A stretch of 64,000 nt of DNA, taken from an uncultured Pantoea sp. (lineage in GTDB: Bacteria > Pseudomonadota > Gammaproteobacteria > Enterobacterales > Enterobacteriaceae). A program made the position numbers and the translations under genes. This document shows positions 61,749 through 64,000 of the stretch, in pieces; positions within the stretch are counted from its first letter, which is position 1, and every line of letters begins with the position of its first letter. Location: positions 62,001 to 126,000 of the forward strand of contig CAJYVD010000033.1 in NCBI GenBank assembly GCA_913778495.1, given 5' to 3'. A model generated the notes under the pieces. That model ran no database searches, was not told the DNA's origin, and was given only the letters and a program-made list of their open reading frames with translations.

Positions 61749-61796
61749 TCAGGGGAAGGTAAAAAAGAAGGCGAAGAAGAACGGCTGAGATTTCAT
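61749..61796 (-). CDS. pheL: pheA operon leader peptide PheL
   Basis: A 15-residue leader, MKSQPFFFAFFFTFP, with seven phenylalanines. Ribosome stalling at Phe codons when Phe-tRNA is scarce prevents the downstream terminator from forming. It differs from the E. coli leader only near the N-terminus. The ribosome site on the minus strand is the AGGAA of ATCAGGAATTGATT. Confidence 0.95.
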   Translation of the reverse strand: MKSQPFFFAFFFTFP

Positions 61797-61852
61797 AATC
61801 AATTCCTGATAAAAGTCGATTGAGAGTAACCGCTGGGATTTCGCGCTGTCAA

Positions 61853-61877
61853 TAAAAAACGCGCCCGGAGGCGCGTT
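61853..61877 (-). terminator. Rho-independent terminator of raiA
   Basis: On the minus strand an 8-bp stem AACGCGCC/GGCGCGTT with a 4-nt loop runs into TTTTTTATT. Confidence 0.92.
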
Positions 61878-61893
61878 GGTATAAAAGGGTATT

Positions 61894-62220
61894 TTATTCT
61901 GCTGGGGTAAAGTCTTTCACGCTGGCAGTGGCGCGACGTGCTTCGGGTTTATGCTGCGCTTTATTGAGCTGCCGCTCCAGCTTCGCTATCAAGTCGTTGA
62001 TGGCGGTGTACATATCAATGTGCTTCGCGCTGGCGACCAGCGTGCCGTTGGGGGTGTTAATTGTGGCATCGGCCACAAATTCCTTCGGCTCTTTCGATAG
62101 CACAATGTGCGGATTAATCAGGTGAGTTTGCCATTTTTCTAGCTTGGCGAGACGGTCTTCGACATGGTTGCGTATTGCCGCAGTGATGTCCATTTGTTTG
62201 CTGGTAATGTTCAGAATCAT
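61894..62220 (-). CDS. raiA: Ribosome-associated inhibitor A (RaiA/YfiA)
   Basis: Stationary-phase and cold-shock factor that binds the 30S A/P sites and keeps 70S ribosomes inactive, opposing dimerisation. It has 108 residues: [20 protein letters not shown], then [20 protein letters not shown] and [20 protein letters not shown], close to E. coli RaiA, with a slightly shorter tail. A strong CRP site lies upstream. Confidence 0.96.
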   Translation of the reverse strand: MILNITSKQMDITAAIRNHVEDRLAKLEKWQTHLINPHIVLSKEPKEFVADATINTPNGTLVASAKHIDMYTAINDLIAKLERQLNKAQHKPEARRATASVKDFTPAE

Positions 62221-62257
62221 CGTTAAACCTCTCTGTCATTTCCGTCTTAGTAGGTCC

Positions 62258-62299
62258 AGCATACCGTGAAGATGACATTTTTATGTGATTTAGATCACA
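62258..62299 (-). promoter_or_regulatory. CRP-activated raiA promoter
   Basis: A perfect CRP core TGTGA-N6-TCACA spans 62284-62299. On the minus strand a -10 TATGCT lies at 62263-62258, which would put the start near 62251 and the CRP centre near -41, the class II position. cAMP-CRP control of raiA is reported in E. coli; the geometry here is read from sequence. Confidence 0.8.
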
Positions 62300-62431
62300 A
62301 AAAAATGTCACTTTTTGTCAATCGCGATGAATTGTGAGAGGGGCTTGGAAACGTGGGGAATTCACTTGAAAGTGCAGACAAGAGGCGGCAAGATTGATGA
62401 GTTAACCGCAACGGAACCGCATACGCGGCAT

Positions 62432-62462
62432 AAAAAAAGCAGCCACGAAGGCTGCTTTTTTG
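62432..62462 (-). terminator. Rho-independent terminator of bamD
   Basis: A stem AGCAGCC/GGCTGCT extended by A-T pairs, 5-nt loop, followed by a T7 tract on the minus strand. Confidence 0.92.
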
Positions 62463-62477
62463 TGTACCTATTTGCCC

Positions 62478-63206
62478 TTACTGATTTGCAGCGATAATTT
62501 TTGCAACCTTATCGGCTTCAGCAGTTAACTGCAGCTGGCGGTAGGCATTTTCCATCAATGGCAGCGCCTGACGCGTTGCGTCTGTATCAGGATAATCCTT
62601 CATCATGGCTTCCACGCGATTAACAACGGCGACATACGCTTCGCGTTTGGTATAGAATTGCGCCACTGAAAGTTCATACTTCGCCAGACGCTCCTTCAGG
62701 AAGGCTTGGCGCTTTTGCGCATCGGCGGCATATTGGCTGTTGGGATAGTTGCGCAGCAGCTGGGAGAAATCCCGGAAGGCATCGCGTGCATGCGTCGGAT
62801 CGCGATCGGAGCGATCAATACCAAAGAAGCCCTGCAGCGCTGAATCGTCCAGCGCCATATCCGTCAGACCTTTCATGTACATCACATAATCGATGTTCGG
62901 GTGCGTAGGGTTAAGGCGCATAAAGCGAGAAATTGCCGCTTGCGCGAGCGGCAGGTCAGCATTTTTATAATACGCGTAGATCAAATCCAGCTGTACTTGC
63001 TGCGAATAGGGGCCAAATGGATAGCGGTTATCGAGCGCTTCCAGTTGCTTAATCGCCGCTTTAAAGTTACCGTCCTGCAGCTTTTGCTGGGCTGTGGCAT
63101 AGATTTCAGACGGCGGGCTGTCTGGGACTGGGTCAGATGAGCCAGAACAACCCACCAGTGCCAGGCTCAATGTGGCAGCAGCCACCAGATGTTTCATACG
63201 CGTCAT
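62478..63206 (-). CDS. bamD: Outer-membrane assembly lipoprotein BamD
   Basis: Essential lipoprotein of the BAM complex that inserts beta-barrel proteins. It has 242 residues, lipobox LVGC (Cys at residue 20), and five TPR-like repeats ([56 protein letters not shown]). It would serve assembly of many outer-membrane proteins. Divergent from rluD. Confidence 0.97.
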   Translation of the reverse strand: MTRMKHLVAAATLSLALVGCSGSSDPVPDSPPSEIYATAQQKLQDGNFKAAIKQLEALDNRYPFGPYSQQVQLDLIYAYYKNADLPLAQAAISRFMRLNPTHPNIDYVMYMKGLTDMALDDSALQGFFGIDRSDRDPTHARDAFRDFSQLLRNYPNSQYAADAQKRQAFLKERLAKYELSVAQFYTKREAYVAVVNRVEAMMKDYPDTDATRQALPLMENAYRQLQLTAEADKVAKIIAANQ

Positions 63207-63336
63207 GACGAAATGATTATCCTCAAAATGTTATGGCGGAAGCTGTCCGTATAGCTCCCGGTTATTACCAGGTACGATAGCACATTATATTAAACGGCAT
63301 CGCCGTGAAAACCCAACGTTAACGAAGAAGCTGTAT

Positions 63337-64000
63337 ATGGCACAACAAGTTCACCTCACCGCAACGGTGTCCGAAGCACAACTTGGACAACGCTTAGATC
63401 AAACTTTGGCGGAATTGTTCCCTGATTATTCTCGCTCTCGCATAAAAGAGTGGATCCTCGAGCGCCGAGTCAGCGTCAACGGCGTCATCATTGATAAACC
63501 CAAAGAAAAAGTCTTGGGCGGTGAGCGCGTATCCATCGAGGCTGAAATCGAAGAAGAGCAGCGCTGGGAGGCGCAAAACATTCCCCTCAATATCGTTTAT
63601 GAAGATGACGATATTCTGGTGATCAACAAGCCGCGCGACTTGGTGGTGCACCCCGGTGCAGGTAATCCTGATGGCACGGTGCTTAACGCGCTGCTTTATC
63701 ACTATCCGCCCATTGCAGATGTCCCGCGTGCGGGCATTGTGCACCGTCTTGATAAAGACACCACCGGGCTGATGGTGGTGGCAAAAACGGTTCCCGCCCA
63801 AACGCATCTGGTGGAAACCTTGCAGCTGCGTGAAATCACGCGTGAATACGAAGCGGTCGCCATCGGCACTATGACAGCAGGCGGTACCGTCAATGAGCCG
63901 ATGGCTCGTCACGCCACTAAGCGCACGCATATGGCCGTGCATCCCATGGGCAAACCGGCGACAACGCACTACCGCATTATGGAGCACTTTCGTGCTCACA
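63337..64000 (+). CDS. rluD: 23S rRNA pseudouridine synthase RluD (3' end beyond window)
   Basis: Makes pseudouridines 1911, 1915 and 1917 in helix 69 of 23S rRNA. The frame is open from the ATG at 63337 to the window end (about 221 of roughly 326 residues). N-terminal S4 domain (LGQRLDQTLAELFPDYSRSR, IKEWILERRVSVNGVIID), then the catalytic motif HRLDKDTTGLMVVAKT with the active-site Asp near residue 139. The bamD-rluD divergent pair is standard in enterics. Confidence 0.96.
   Translation, partial: MAQQVHLTATVSEAQLGQRLDQTLAELFPDYSRSRIKEWILERRVSVNGVIIDKPKEKVLGGERVSIEAEIEEEQRWEAQNIPLNIVYEDDDILVINKPRDLVVHPGAGNPDGTVLNALLYHYPPIADVPRAGIVHRLDKDTTGLMVVAKTVPAQTHLVETLQLREITREYEAVAIGTMTAGGTVNEPMARHATKRTHMAVHPMGKPATTHYRIMEHFRAH

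Overview
The window reads as a chromosomal stretch of an enteric gammaproteobacterium. Nearly every protein aligns by eye with its E. coli counterpart, and the order relA-mazG-pyrG-eno, cysJIH, cysDNC, ftsB-ispDF-truD-surE-pcm-nlpD-rpoS, recA-recX-alaS-csrA-tRNAs, gshA-micA-luxS, ffh/rpsP-rimM-trmD-rplS and aroF-tyrA/pheA is that of Enterobacterales. Moderately high GC, cysG placed between cysH and cysD, and a type II secretion (T2SS) cluster beside mutS suggest Erwiniaceae (Pantoea/Erwinia-like). That family placement is an inference, not something the sequence proves.

Layout. 1-6.9 kb: 3' part of relA, then mazG, pyrG, eno, and convergent queE/queD. 7.2-16.2 kb: assimilatory sulfate reduction (cysJIH, then cysG-cysD-cysN-cysC). 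The cysH-cysD interval holds cysG, where E. coli K-12 carries CRISPR-Cas and iap. 16.2-23.3 kb: ygbE, ftsB, ispD, ispF, truD, surE, pcm, nlpD, rpoS. 23.3-25.9 kb: mutS, convergent with rpoS. 26.1-38.8 kb: accessory block with a GbpA-type lytic polysaccharide monooxygenase, an AspS/GspS-beta pilotin, a tightly coupled gspC-M plus gspO operon, and a small winged-helix regulator at its head. 39.2-49.6 kb: mltB, yjdM, tam, pncC, recA, recX, alaS, csrA, tRNA-Ser(GCU), four identical tRNA-Arg(ACG) genes, yqaB, yqaA. 49.7-54.1 kb: gshA, the sRNA gene micA on the opposite strand, luxS, corB, ypjD. 54.2-57.8 kb: ffh and the rpsP-rimM-trmD-rplS operon. 58-64 kb: aroF-tyrA, pheA with its pheL leader and attenuator, raiA, bamD, and the 5' part of rluD.

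How the genes work together. The cys genes take sulfate to sulfide (CysD/N, CysC, CysH, CysJ/I), and CysG makes the siroheme that CysI needs. aroF, tyrA and pheA control entry to and branching of Phe/Tyr synthesis, with TyrR-type boxes and a Phe-rich leader visible. rpoS, relA, csrA, raiA, luxS and micA are global stress or growth regulators. The most interesting part is the 26-39 kb block. It carries a likely secreted chitin- or cellulose-active LPMO, the outer-membrane secretin and its pilotin, the rest of the T2SS machine, and a possible dedicated regulator with palindromic candidate operators. It looks like a self-contained polysaccharide-attack secretion unit inserted between two housekeeping genes (mutS and mltB). 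No CRISPR array, insertion sequence, transposase or phage gene was seen.
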